DNA of 64,000 bases from Pseudomonadota bacterium (GTDB taxonomy: Bacteria > Pseudomonadota > Alphaproteobacteria > Sphingomonadales > Sphingomonadaceae): NCBI GenBank assembly GCA_023394965.1, contig JAEWZX010000034.1:14064-78063 (forward strand). The letters run 5' to 3'. The stretch's first letter is position 1. The number at the start of each line of letters is the position of its first letter. The notes under the pieces are model-generated. The model ran no database searches. It saw nothing but the letters and a program-made list of their open reading frames with translations, and was not told where the DNA came from. Shown piece by piece: positions 37,049 through 45,835 of the stretch. The translations under genes were made by a program, and so were the position numbers.

Positions 37049-38416
37049 ATGCGCTACCTACCCCTGACCGATAGTGATCGTTCGGCAATGCTCGGCGTCA
37101 TCGGCGCGCCCGATGTGAACGCTCTGTTTGTCGATGTGCCTGAAGAGGCGCGCCTGTCTGGACCGATCGAAGGCTTGCCGATGCATGCCAGTGAAATGGC
37201 TGTCGAGAAGCATATGCGGCTTCTATCGAAGAAGAACCTCGCGGCGTCCGATGCAGCTTTCTTCCTCGGGGCAGGGGCTTACAAGCATCATGTCCCGGCC
37301 AGCGTCGACCACATCATCCAGCGCGGCGAGTTCCTGACCGCCTACACGCCCTATCAGCCCGAAATCGCTCAGGGCACACTGCAGATGTTGTTCGAGTTCC
37401 AAAGCCAGGTTGCGCGGCTTTACGGCTGCGCAGTGGCCAACGCCTCGATGTACGACGGTTCGACCGCTTGCTGGGAAGCAGTAGCGATGGCGGGCCGCGT
37501 TGCGCGGGGCAAGAAGCACAAGGTCGTGCTTTCGGGTGCGCTGCACCCGCACTATGCCGAGGTTGTGAAAACCATGGCCAAGTTCACTGACGACGAGATC
37601 GCCAGTGCTCCGCCAAGCCTGACCGCAAAGCCCGACGATGCCGGTCTGATTGCCCGGATCGACGAGAGCACGAGCTGCGTCGTGGTGCAATATCCCGACA
37701 TTCTTGGCCGTCTGCCGGATCTCGCCAAGATTGCCGAGGTCGCGCACGACAAGGGGGCCCTGCTGATCGCGGTCAACACGGAACCGGTGGCGCTGGGCGC
37801 GATCAAGTCGCCCGGAGAGCTGGGCGCGGACATCGTTGTCGGGGAAGGCCAGTCGATCGGCGTTGGCCTGCAATTCGGCGGCCCCTATCTGGGTCTGTTC
37901 GCAGTGCGCGACGAAAAGCTGGTCCGGATGATGCCGGGCCGTCTGTGTGGCGAGACCGTGGATGCAGAGGGCAAGCGTGGCTTCGTGCTGACGCTCTCGA
38001 CCCGCGAACAGCATATCCGCCGCGAAAAGGCGACGAGCAACATCTGCACCAACTCCGGCCTCTGCGCGCTTTCCTTCAGCGTGCACATGACGCTGCTGGG
38101 CGAAAAGGGGCTGCGGAACCTGGCGATGGAAAATCACCGCCTTGCCTGCCTGGCCGCCGACCGGCTGGCCAAGGTTCCCGGCGTCACGGTGCTGAACGAT
38201 GCATTCTTCAACGAATTCACTCTGCTGATCGAAGGCGATGCGCGGATGATCGTGCGGGATCTGACCAAGCGCGACATTCTCGCCGGCGTTGCCCTTGGCC
38301 GCCTGTTCCCGGGCAACAATTCCCTGAGTGAGGGCCTACTTGTCGCGGTCACCGAAACTACCACCGAGGAGGACATCGAAACCCTTGCCTCGGCACTTGA
38401 GGAGGTGCTGGCATGA
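37049..38416 (+). CDS. gcvPA: Glycine dehydrogenase (decarboxylating) subunit 1
   Basis: 455 residues, the N-terminal-half homologue of the two-subunit P protein. MRYLPLTDSDRSAMLGVIG at the start, FLGAGAYKHHVPA and FLTAYTPYQPEIAQGTLQ are diagnostic. A GGAG ribosome site precedes the ATG. It lies 135 bases after gcvH; that gap shows no clear terminator. It pairs with gcvPB, whose ATG overlaps this gene's stop (ATGA). Confidence 0.97.
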   Translation: MRYLPLTDSDRSAMLGVIGAPDVNALFVDVPEEARLSGPIEGLPMHASEMAVEKHMRLLSKKNLAASDAAFFLGAGAYKHHVPASVDHIIQRGEFLTAYTPYQPEIAQGTLQMLFEFQSQVARLYGCAVANASMYDGSTACWEAVAMAGRVARGKKHKVVLSGALHPHYAEVVKTMAKFTDDEIASAPPSLTAKPDDAGLIARIDESTSCVVVQYPDILGRLPDLAKIAEVAHDKGALLIAVNTEPVALGAIKSPGELGADIVVGEGQSIGVGLQFGGPYLGLFAVRDEKLVRMMPGRLCGETVDAEGKRGFVLTLSTREQHIRREKATSNICTNSGLCALSFSVHMTLLGEKGLRNLAMENHRLACLAADRLAKVPGVTVLNDAFFNEFTLLIEGDARMIVRDLTKRDILAGVALGRLFPGNNSLSEGLLVAVTETTTEEDIETLASALEEVLA

Positions 38417-40047
38417 GCACACCTAATGCATCGGGCTGGAAGCCCGGCACCCCTGTCGACGGTCACAACGCCATGAGCGGCCCCGATACCGCCACCGGCA
38501 ATCGCGCGCTGATGCTGGAAGAGCCGCTGCTGTTTGAGATCGGATCGGTGGAAACGACCGGTGTTGATTTCGCATTCGCCGCCAAGCTGGACCTTGCTGG
38601 GGTCGAACAGCCGGTACCGCCAAGCGCCGCCCCTGCAAACCGCCTCGGCGGATTGGAGCGGACGGAGGCCATCGGCCTGCCCGGACTGACCGAGCCGGAA
38701 ACGGTCCGCCATTACACGCGCCTCAGCCGCCAGAACTATGCGATCGATCTCGGCCTGTTCCCGCTCGGATCGTGCACGATGAAGCACAATCCGCGCCTGA
38801 ACGAAAAGATCGCGCGCATGCCGGGCTTTGCCGATGTCCACCCGCTGCAGCCGGTCGATACCGTGCGCGGCGCGCTGGAAGTCGCCAACGAACTGGCGCA
38901 TTGGCTGATCAAACTGACCGGCATGCACAGTGTCGCAATGAGCCCCAAGGCTGGTGCCCATGGCGAGCTGTGCGGTATCCTGTGCATTCGCGCCGCACTT
39001 GAAGCGCGCGGTGACGCACGCGAAGTGATCCTGGTACCCGAAAGCGCGCATGGCACTAACCCCGCCACCGCCGCTTTCGCCGGCTACGAGATCGAGGACA
39101 TTCCCGCTAACAAGGACGGCCGCGTCGATCTCGACGCGCTGAAGAGCCGCCTCGGCCCCGATGTTGCGGGGGTAATGATCACCAACCCGTCGACCCTCGG
39201 TCTGTTCGAGCGCGACCTGAAAGCGATTTCCGATGCGGTCCACGAGGTCGGCGGCTTCGTCTATTGCGACGGGGCGAATTTCAACGCCATCGTCGGCAAG
39301 GTGCGTCCCGGCGATCTCGGCGTCGACGCGATGCATATCAATCTGCACAAGACCTTCTCCACGCCGCATGGAGGTGGCGGTCCGGGTTCGGGTCCGGTGG
39401 TACTTAGTGAAGCATTAAGCCCCTTCGCGCCGTTGCCGTACACGGCACGCACCAAGGATGGAGTGGTGCATCTGGTCGAGGAAGAAGGGGCGGCAGATTT
39501 CGCTGAAGAGCATTTCGGCCGTGAGCTCGCCCATTTCGGGCGTATGACCGCCTTCCACGGCCAGATGGGCATGTTTACCCGCGCACTTGCCTATATCCTG
39601 AGCCACGGTGCCGATGGGCTTAAGCAAGTCGCTGAAGACGCGGTGCTCAACGCCAACTATGTACTGCGCAGCCTGGAAGACGTGCTCGACGCGCCCTTCG
39701 GACATAGTGGGCCATGCATGCATGAAGCGTTGTTCAGCGATAAGGGCTTCGCCGAGGGGCTGACCACGCTCGACTTGGCCAAGGCAATGATCGATGAAGG
39801 CTATCATCCGATGACCATGTACTTCCCGCTGGTGGTGCATGGCGCGATGCTGATCGAGCCGACCGAGACCGAAAGCAAGGCAGCTCTCGACCAGTTCATC
39901 ATGGCGTTGCGCAGCGTAGCGGAACGGGCCAACGCGGGCGACAAAAGCCTGAATACTGCTCCGCATTACGCCCCCCGCCGCCGGCTTGATGAAACACAGG
40001 CCGCGCGAAAGCCGGTGCTTGCGTGGAACGATTCAGCCATGACATGA
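38413..40047 (+). CDS. gcvPB: Glycine dehydrogenase (decarboxylating) subunit 2
   Basis: 544 residues. It carries the PLP-binding Lys313 in HINLHKTFSTPHGGGGPG, plus YPLGSCTMKHNP-like FPLGSCTMKHNP and VPESAHGTNPATA. It completes the decarboxylase with GcvPA. The N-terminal ~80 residues are longer than in thermophile homologues but usual for this group. Operon partners are gcvT, gcvH and gcvPA; the stop is 24 bases before the next gene. Confidence 0.97.
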   Translation: MSTPNASGWKPGTPVDGHNAMSGPDTATGNRALMLEEPLLFEIGSVETTGVDFAFAAKLDLAGVEQPVPPSAAPANRLGGLERTEAIGLPGLTEPETVRHYTRLSRQNYAIDLGLFPLGSCTMKHNPRLNEKIARMPGFADVHPLQPVDTVRGALEVANELAHWLIKLTGMHSVAMSPKAGAHGELCGILCIRAALEARGDAREVILVPESAHGTNPATAAFAGYEIEDIPANKDGRVDLDALKSRLGPDVAGVMITNPSTLGLFERDLKAISDAVHEVGGFVYCDGANFNAIVGKVRPGDLGVDAMHINLHKTFSTPHGGGGPGSGPVVLSEALSPFAPLPYTARTKDGVVHLVEEEGAADFAEEHFGRELAHFGRMTAFHGQMGMFTRALAYILSHGADGLKQVAEDAVLNANYVLRSLEDVLDAPFGHSGPCMHEALFSDKGFAEGLTTLDLAKAMIDEGYHPMTMYFPLVVHGAMLIEPTETESKAALDQFIMALRSVAERANAGDKSLNTAPHYAPRRRLDETQAARKPVLAWNDSAMT

Positions 40048-40071
40048 TCGCGGGCGAGGGAGGACTCGCTC

Positions 40072-41061
40072 ATGGTGCGATCGTCTGTACTGGCCCTGTG
40101 TGCTTCGGTGTTGATTGCGGCGGATTATCCCGATCCGCCTCCCGTACTTGCACCCCATTTCGATGACGGCAAATTCGTACCGGGTAGTTTCGGATGGATG
40201 CGGGGCAAGTTCCCGGAAGCGACGGAGGCCGAAAAGACCGCCACCGCGCAGGTGGAGGACTGGGTCAAGAAGTGCTTTGAGGAAGGAGGAGAAAGCGCCG
40301 TGGAGGCGCTTGCGGAGCGAGGCGTATCGGTGGCTGATCCTTGGCGCTTAGGCAGCGTTCCGTTGATATGCGCGCTGGTCAGCACGCGTCCCGCTAATCT
40401 CTCGGCCTTCAAAAGCTTCGACCGATTTCAGGAGGTTCTGGGCCGCACAAAGCCGATAGTTGCAGCTTTTCTATTCGCTGCCGAAAGCGCCGAAGCTACC
40501 GTGGCCGAGGAAGAGGGGCTGCTGGCCGACCAACTGAGAGAATGTGTTGTACGCGACCAAGTATTGCGCAAGGCCATGGCGTGGGTTTCTCGCCCGGACT
40601 CGGCTTTACCGCAGCTGAGTGAAGCGCAAAAGCCCATCTTCATGGCCCTGTTGGGACAGGAGGTGACCCGTGTCGATACAGCGAATACTCTTTGGCTGAA
40701 GCAGACGGTAGAGCAAAATGGCTGGCCGACTGTTTCGACGGTAGGTGAAAAGGGTTCTGCTCGGGCTTGGCTACTGGTTCAGCACGCTGACCACGATCCG
40801 GTGTTTCAGTTCGATGTGTTGAGGCTCATGGAACCGCTGGTGGCGCAGAAAGAAGTCAGCCCTGCCGACTATGCCTATCTTTACGACCGAGTTATGCTCA
40901 AGCTGACTGGCAAGCAGCGCTATGCCACTCAGATGTGGTGTCAGAATGGGCGGATGGAACCGCAGCCGGTGGAAGATGAAAAGAAGGTAGAGGCACTACG
41001 CGCGGAGATGCAGCTCGAACCGCTCGCCGACTATCGCAAGCTATTCCCCGATAGCTGTTGA
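40072..41061 (+). CDS. DUF6624-type secreted protein
   Basis: 329 residues with a short N-terminal export signal (VLALCASVLIAAD). The C-terminal part has ARAWLLVQHADHDPVFQ, AYLYDRVMLKLTGKQRYATQ and DYRKLFP, which match my memory of the DUF6624 domain; its function is unknown. A GGGAGG ribosome site precedes the ATG. It reads in the same direction as gcvPB but shows no functional link to glycine cleavage. It converges with the flippase gene, eight bases away. Confidence 0.7.
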   Translation: MVRSSVLALCASVLIAADYPDPPPVLAPHFDDGKFVPGSFGWMRGKFPEATEAEKTATAQVEDWVKKCFEEGGESAVEALAERGVSVADPWRLGSVPLICALVSTRPANLSAFKSFDRFQEVLGRTKPIVAAFLFAAESAEATVAEEEGLLADQLRECVVRDQVLRKAMAWVSRPDSALPQLSEAQKPIFMALLGQEVTRVDTANTLWLKQTVEQNGWPTVSTVGEKGSARAWLLVQHADHDPVFQFDVLRLMEPLVAQKEVSPADYAYLYDRVMLKLTGKQRYATQMWCQNGRMEPQPVEDEKKVEALRAEMQLEPLADYRKLFPDSC

Positions 41062-41069
41062 AGTAATCG

Positions 41070-42356
41070 CTATCGCTCTTCGACAGTGGGGGCTTGTGGT
41101 TGCCCCGGCTTTGCCTTCACCGTGATCGTAATCTGCGATAGCGAGATGATGGCGACCCAGAAGCCAATTACCGACAGGGCGCTGGATCCTAGAACGGTCA
41201 GAGCTGCGCCTTTCAGGCCGTTCCAGTCCATCGCCACATCCAGCAATGCGAGCGACAGGACAGTGGGGACGGCGCGCATGATGAATGCGGTGCCTGCCCG
41301 TCCCGCGCTGACCAGAAGCGACTCCAGGCTCGCCCCGACCAGTTCGATGGCCCCGGCAACGGCCAAGATCACCATCGCCCAGTAAACGACGCCGAACTCT
41401 TCGCCTGCAATCGTATTCAGTGCCCAGCGACCGAAAAACAAGGTGACCAGCACCGCAAGAATGCCAGCTACCAATGCGATATTGGCCATGCGGCGCGCCA
41501 TATCGTGAGCGGTATCCTGAGCATGCACAAGTTCAGGGTAAATTGCCTTCGACACCGCCTGCGCCAAGCTGACCAACGCCTGCCCCAACTGGCTTGCAAC
41601 GCGGAAGCCACCGGCTGCGGTTTCCCCGCCGATCGCGCCCACCAAAAGGATCATGACCTGCTTTGCGCCGACATTCAGGCTACCTGACATGTTGGTCGAC
41701 CAAACGAACTGCCAAGCCCCCGGATGGGCTGCTGGAATGTGTTTCAGGCTGATGCGTGAAAGGTCGATCCTTTCCATCCTGCCGGCAGCAATCCACAGCG
41801 CGGCCGCCACGGCGATTTCGGCTGCTGCCCAAGCGAGGATGAACCCGGTAACGGTCGGTATCGCAATAGCGGCCAGTCCGGCACCAATCGCGCGGACGAT
41901 CGGCTGGGCTGTTTCTGCTGCGGTCGCACGCGCATAGGCGAAACGCAGGCGCAGAAGACCAGTAGGAGTAGTGCGGATCGTCAGGAGAGATATGACGCAA
42001 TAGCCGAAGGCAACCGGCAGCAGACCCGAAGGTAACGGAAGCCAAAACGGCGCAGTCCAGACCAGCAGGCCCGCAAGCACCAGCCCGAACAGTACGGAAA
42101 GCATGTCGAGAGCAATGGCGAAACCTGTTGCATCACCCGGGCCGCCCTTGTCCGCGCCCCAGCGTACAACGAACTGCCAAGTCTGGAAGTTGGCCAGACC
42201 GGTGACCGTCTGGCCCAGCGCCAGGATAATGGCGAAATAGCCGAAACCGTCCAGCCCGAGTGTACGCGTCGCCAGGGCAAGATAGGCGATGCTGAGCACT
42301 GCGTTGATGCCGCGCCCCGTCAGAAGCCAACCGATATTACGGATCAGGCGCTGCAT
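41070..42356 (-). CDS. MOP-family flippase (oligosaccharide or lipid-linked sugar)
   Basis: 428 residues with about 12-14 membrane helices. It has MQRLIRNIGWLLTGRGINAV at the start and FGYFAIILALGQTVTGLANFQTW, typical of Wzx-like lipopolysaccharide biosynthesis flippases. The substrate is unknown. It lies 16 bases downstream of an NTP transferase gene read in the same direction, so the two may act in one cell-surface polymer or phospholipid path. Confidence 0.85.
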   Translation of the reverse strand: MQRLIRNIGWLLTGRGINAVLSIAYLALATRTLGLDGFGYFAIILALGQTVTGLANFQTWQFVVRWGADKGGPGDATGFAIALDMLSVLFGLVLAGLLVWTAPFWLPLPSGLLPVAFGYCVISLLTIRTTPTGLLRLRFAYARATAAETAQPIVRAIGAGLAAIAIPTVTGFILAWAAAEIAVAAALWIAAGRMERIDLSRISLKHIPAAHPGAWQFVWSTNMSGSLNVGAKQVMILLVGAIGGETAAGGFRVASQLGQALVSLAQAVSKAIYPELVHAQDTAHDMARRMANIALVAGILAVLVTLFFGRWALNTIAGEEFGVVYWAMVILAVAGAIELVGASLESLLVSAGRAGTAFIMRAVPTVLSLALLDVAMDWNGLKGAALTVLGSSALSVIGFWVAIISLSQITITVKAKPGQPQAPTVEER

Positions 42357-42372
42357 AGCAGGAGCGGTGGTA

Positions 42373-43182
42373 TCAGGCCGTGGCGAGCCGCTTCATCAGC
42401 AGCTTCTCGGTAACATGGAAGGTACGTTCATTATCGACGTCGATGGCGCAATAGCCATTTTCCATCTCCAGCGGCACGAGCTTGAAGCCAAACCTGCGCG
42501 AGACCTGCCCGAATAGCTTTTCCTTGGTCCCCCAGCCGAGGAAGAACCGGATGAGATTAATCATGCCGAATGCTTTGGCAATTCGGCCCGGATATTTAAC
42601 GAACTGTCCGCCGCTGCGCATAATCTCCGCTGCCGAAAGCGCCTGCGCATTGCCGATCCAATATGTGTTACAGTTGGAGTATCCACCATCGGAAAATTCG
42701 TAGAACTTTTTCTGGCCAACCGGATCGGCGGCGATGACGTCTTCCTTGCGAGCGAGTGCGGCCGCGGCACCAGCATTGCTGGCAATAGCCTTGTCAGCGA
42801 ACTCGGTAAAATCCTGCGGCAACCACAGGCAATTGTCTGCGGTTGTGATGAGTATCGGATAGCTTGCCCCTTCCGCCCCGGCGAACACGCTGTCGACGAG
42901 GTTGAAAGCGCCCGGTTTGAATATGAGCCGACCTTCCGCGATCAATTTAGCGATTGCTGGAAGAGCCGCGATTTCAGCGATTTCGTGCGCGACGATACGG
43001 ATTTCGCCGATGCGAGGACTTTTCGCGATGTTCATAACCACGCGCTCGATCATCGGCATGTCGCCGACGGGAACAACACATTTCTGTGCTACTCCGGCGC
43101 GTGCGGCGAGTGGGTCGAGAACGCCGGAGCGCCTCCCTGCCATGATCAGAGCGGTAACCTTGCCATCGTTTTCGCTAGTCAT
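42373..43182 (-). CDS. MobA-like NTP transferase
   Basis: 269 residues from ATG 43182. The nucleotidyltransferase fold starts ALIMAGRRSG (variant of the G-G-x-x-x-R loop) and has KCVVPVGDMPMIERVV and the metal-binding Asp in LITTADNCLW. It resembles sugar- or alcohol-phosphate nucleotidyltransferases, with no clear substrate. The next gene is a flippase, hence a likely role in making an activated precursor for an envelope component. Confidence 0.78.
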   Translation of the reverse strand: MTSENDGKVTALIMAGRRSGVLDPLAARAGVAQKCVVPVGDMPMIERVVMNIAKSPRIGEIRIVAHEIAEIAALPAIAKLIAEGRLIFKPGAFNLVDSVFAGAEGASYPILITTADNCLWLPQDFTEFADKAIASNAGAAAALARKEDVIAADPVGQKKFYEFSDGGYSNCNTYWIGNAQALSAAEIMRSGGQFVKYPGRIAKAFGMINLIRFFLGWGTKEKLFGQVSRRFGFKLVPLEMENGYCAIDVDNERTFHVTEKLLMKRLATA

Positions 43183-43246
43183 GGGCGCGCAGATAGGCAC
43201 GATTGACGCGGTTGTCACTCTCCTAGGGTTTGGGCACGGGGGGCAG

Positions 43247-43969
43247 ATGCGGATTATCTTTTCTCGCAAGGGTTTCGACAGCGCATCTGGCGGAGGGCCC
43301 TCGCCGATCGTCGATGGTCGGCCGATCAGCCTGCCGATACCGGCAGGTGTTGCGTCGCGGACAACCTATGGCGATCTGGCGTTGGGCGATTTGGCAGCCA
43401 GGGCGAGCAGGGGACGATTGGGGGCGCAGGATTTGTGTCATCACGATCCAATGTTTCTGGAGAACGGAACCTGCCTGTTCGGACAATGCGGCGCGGCGCA
43501 GACGCATCTTGCCAATCGCAGGGTCGGGTTAGGGGACGTTTTTCTGTTCTTCGGCTTGTTTCGTGAGGAAGGCAGTGAGCCTCATCACCGTATTTTCGGC
43601 TATCTCGAGGTGGCCGAAATCGTTGCATTGGTCGACGGAGTACCGGACCACCTGGCGAGGCATTACCACCCGCACACGCTGGCGCTGCATGCGTCGAATG
43701 ACATGATTTATGCGGGGCGTGGCGAACAGGCGCGGCGGGCGAGTGATACACTGCGGCTGACCGTTCCGGGACGGTCTCCGTCGCTCTGGAACAGGCCATC
43801 CTGGTTGACCCGTGGAGGGCTGAGCTATCATGACCGGCCAGATCGCTGGTTGCGTGGTAGGCAGTTGAAAAGCGTGGCGCGCGGGCAGGAATTCGTGGCC
43901 GATATCGGCCGACGAAAGGCCCCGCGCGAATGGCTCGCGCGGGTCTTGGCAGAGATCAGAGCGTCTTGA
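43247..43969 (+). CDS. Nmad3-like protein (putative nucleotide-modification associated)
   Basis: 240 residues from ATG 43247. It starts MRIIFSRKGFDSASGG, then PSPIVDGRPISLPIP, LGDLAAR, CHHDP and GLGDVFLFFGLF; this N-terminal pattern is that of the Nmad3 family, predicted by others from gene neighbourhoods to act in DNA base modification. No phage or modification genes are nearby, so a cellular role is more likely here. It is divergent from the NTP transferase with a 64-base gap, and its end overlaps the convergent mmsB by 14 bases. Reading it from 42902 would overlap the neighbouring gene and is rejected. Confidence 0.75.
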   Translation: MRIIFSRKGFDSASGGGPSPIVDGRPISLPIPAGVASRTTYGDLALGDLAARASRGRLGAQDLCHHDPMFLENGTCLFGQCGAAQTHLANRRVGLGDVFLFFGLFREEGSEPHHRIFGYLEVAEIVALVDGVPDHLARHYHPHTLALHASNDMIYAGRGEQARRASDTLRLTVPGRSPSLWNRPSWLTRGGLSYHDRPDRWLRGRQLKSVARGQEFVADIGRRKAPREWLARVLAEIRAS

Positions 43970-44822
43970 TGATGGCCGAGAAATCGAGTCCGGCATTGTC
44001 TTCCGCAAACTGTTCGTAAAGCTCTTTCGCGTGGGCTCCGAGTGGGGTGGCCGCATCGGCGGTTTGCGCCGCCTCCATGGCGAGGCGCAGGTCCTTGAGC
44101 ATAAGCCCGGTCGCAAAACCGCCTTGGTAGTCCTTGTCCGCCGGACTTTCGACGCCGACGCCAGGCAGGGGGGTGTAGGCATTGAGGGACCAGCAGTAAC
44201 CCGAGGACTGGCTGGAAATCTCGTAGAATTTCTGCGGATCGAGCCCCAGCTTCTCCGCCATTTTCATGGCCTCCGCCGTTCCGATCATCGAAATGGCGAG
44301 CAGCATGTTGTTGCAGATCTTTGCGGTCTGGCCTGCGCCTGCGTCACCGGCGTGGATCACGGCCTTGCCCATCGCGTTCAGCACTTCCTCGGCGCGCTTG
44401 AAAGCGGTGTCGGTGCCGCCGACCATGAAGGTCAGCGTGCCGCCATTGGCAGCAGCGATGCCGCCCGAGACAGGCGCGTCGACCATATCGAAACCCTTGT
44501 CGGTCGAGCGTGTGATCACGTCCCGAGCAGTCGCCACATCGATGGTCGAACAGTCGATGAACACCGCACCGTTCGGCGCATGGTCGAACACGCTGCCTTC
44601 ATACACCGATTTCACGATTTCGCCATTGGGCAGCATGGTGATGACCGCTTCGACACCTTTTACGGCTTCGGCAGCATCGGTGAAGGGGGCGCAGCCATTG
44701 TCTCTGGCGATCGCGAGAGCATCTGCCGAGAGATCGAAGGCGTTCACGTCGTGACCCGCCTTGACGAGGTTCGCGGCCATCCCGCCGCCCATGTTGCCGA
44801 GGCCGATAAAGGCGATTTTCAT
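43956..44822 (-). CDS. mmsB: 3-hydroxyisobutyrate dehydrogenase
   Basis: Oxidises 3-hydroxyisobutyrate to methylmalonate semialdehyde with NAD in valine breakdown. 288 residues from ATG 44822 with a GAGGAAA ribosome site. The Rossmann loop is IGLGNMGGGMAANL, the substrate motif is DAPVSGGIAAANGGTLTFM, the catalytic Lys is in GAGQTAKICNNML, and LMLKDLRLA lies near the end. It is the last gene of the valine cluster. Confidence 0.95.
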   Translation of the reverse strand: MKIAFIGLGNMGGGMAANLVKAGHDVNAFDLSADALAIARDNGCAPFTDAAEAVKGVEAVITMLPNGEIVKSVYEGSVFDHAPNGAVFIDCSTIDVATARDVITRSTDKGFDMVDAPVSGGIAAANGGTLTFMVGGTDTAFKRAEEVLNAMGKAVIHAGDAGAGQTAKICNNMLLAISMIGTAEAMKMAEKLGLDPQKFYEISSQSSGYCWSLNAYTPLPGVGVESPADKDYQGGFATGLMLKDLRLAMEAAQTADAATPLGAHAKELYEQFAEDNAGLDFSAIIKTL

Positions 44823-44840
44823 TGTGGTTTCCTCTTCCAA

Positions 44841-44953
44841 CGTCATTGCGAGCGGTGATGCCGCGCGACAATCCATGGCGGAGTTCCATTCCCTGACGCG
44901 GCACCATGGCTTGCCACCGTCATCAGCCGCTCCTCGCTATAGCAAGGAGCGGC
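44841..44953. repeat. REP-like intergenic element and hairpin
   Basis: CGTCATTGCGAGCG followed by CGACAATCCATGG resembles the CATTGCGAGC..GCAATCCA repeats scattered in many proteobacterial genomes. A second part, AGCCGCTCCT-CGCTATAGC-AGGAGCGGCT with one extra base (44924-44953), is a strong hairpin just after the enoyl-CoA hydratase stop. It has no U-run, so it may slow decay of the mRNA rather than end it. Confidence 0.5.
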
Positions 44954-44959
44954 TGAGCT

Positions 44960-45742
44960 TTACCTTCCCTTCCACTTGCCCTCGCGCTTCTCGACGAAGG
45001 CGGCCATGCCTTCCTGCTTGTCTTCGCTGGCGGTGAGGATCTGGAAAATGCGGCGTTCGATGATCAGGCCCTGGTCGAGGCTGGTTTCGAAGGCGGCGTT
45101 GACCATTTCCTTGTTCGCGATGGCGGCCATCGGCGGCATGCTGGCGATCTGAGTTGCGGTTTTCATCGCTTCGTCGAGCAACTGGTCGTGCGGCACGATC
45201 CGGGCGACGAGATTGCTGCGTTCGGCCTCTTTGGCATCCATCATGCGGCCGGTCAGACACATTTCCATGGCCTTGGACTTGCCGACGGCCTTGGTCAGGC
45301 GCTGTGAGCCGCCCATGCCCGGCGCAACGCCCAGCTTGATTTCCGGCTGGCCGAACTTGGCGTTTTCGCTTGCAATGATGAAATCTGCCATCATGGCAAG
45401 TTCGCATCCACCGCCGAGAGCAAAGCCGTTGACCGCGGCGATCCAAGGCTTGCGGGTTTTCTTGACGATCTCGCTGGTCCAGGGGCTGAAGAAATCATCG
45501 AGATAGAAGTCTGCTGATTGCTTCTCGCTCATTTCCTTAATGTCGGCACCGGCGGCAAAAGCCTTGTCGCCCGATCCGGTCAGCACGGCGCACAGCTGGC
45601 TGCTATCGGCCTGATAAGCGGCGAAGGCGGCGATCAGTTCTTCGAGAATCTTGCTGTTGAGAGCATTCAGGGCTTTGGGACGGTTGAGGGTGATCAGCGT
45701 TACCGCATCGCGGGTTTCGACTGTGATGGTTTCGTAGCTCAT
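44960..45742 (-). CDS. Enoyl-CoA hydratase
   Basis: 260 residues of the crotonase family, most likely hydrating methacrylyl-CoA in valine breakdown. [10 protein letters not shown] and [18 protein letters not shown] form the oxyanion hole. Catalytic Glu positions are in [18 protein letters not shown]. It lies between HIBYL-CoA hydrolase and mmsB in one direction, with only repeats in the spacers. Confidence 0.93.
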   Translation of the reverse strand: MSYETITVETRDAVTLITLNRPKALNALNSKILEELIAAFAAYQADSSQLCAVLTGSGDKAFAAGADIKEMSEKQSADFYLDDFFSPWTSEIVKKTRKPWIAAVNGFALGGGCELAMMADFIIASENAKFGQPEIKLGVAPGMGGSQRLTKAVGKSKAMEMCLTGRMMDAKEAERSNLVARIVPHDQLLDEAMKTATQIASMPPMAAIANKEMVNAAFETSLDQGLIIERRIFQILTASEDKQEGMAAFVEKREGKWKGR

Positions 45743-45755
45743 ATTTTCTACCTCT

Positions 45756-45833
45756 CGTCATTCCCGCATTTGCGGGAAACCAGGGTTGCAAGGCACATCG
45801 TCTCTCTGGAGCCCGCCTTCGCGGGGGTGGCGA
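45756..45833. repeat. Paired REP-like hairpins
   Basis: Left part CGTCATTCCCGCATTTGCGGGAA with stem TTCCCGCATTTGCGGGAA; right part CTGGAGCCCGCCTTCGCGGG. The two lie about 50 bases apart between two crotonase genes. Both match the CGTCATTCCCGC / GCCCGCCTTCGCGGG families common between genes in sphingomonads. Confidence 0.7.
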
Positions 45834-45835
45834 CA

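Noticed and set aside
38134..39369. 411-codon antisense frame opposite gcvPA/gcvPB
   Set aside because: Shadow of the glycine decarboxylase genes without independent support.
42902..43246. Extension of the Nmad3-like gene
   Set aside because: It lies opposite the NTP transferase; the family begins at MRIIFSRKGFDS.
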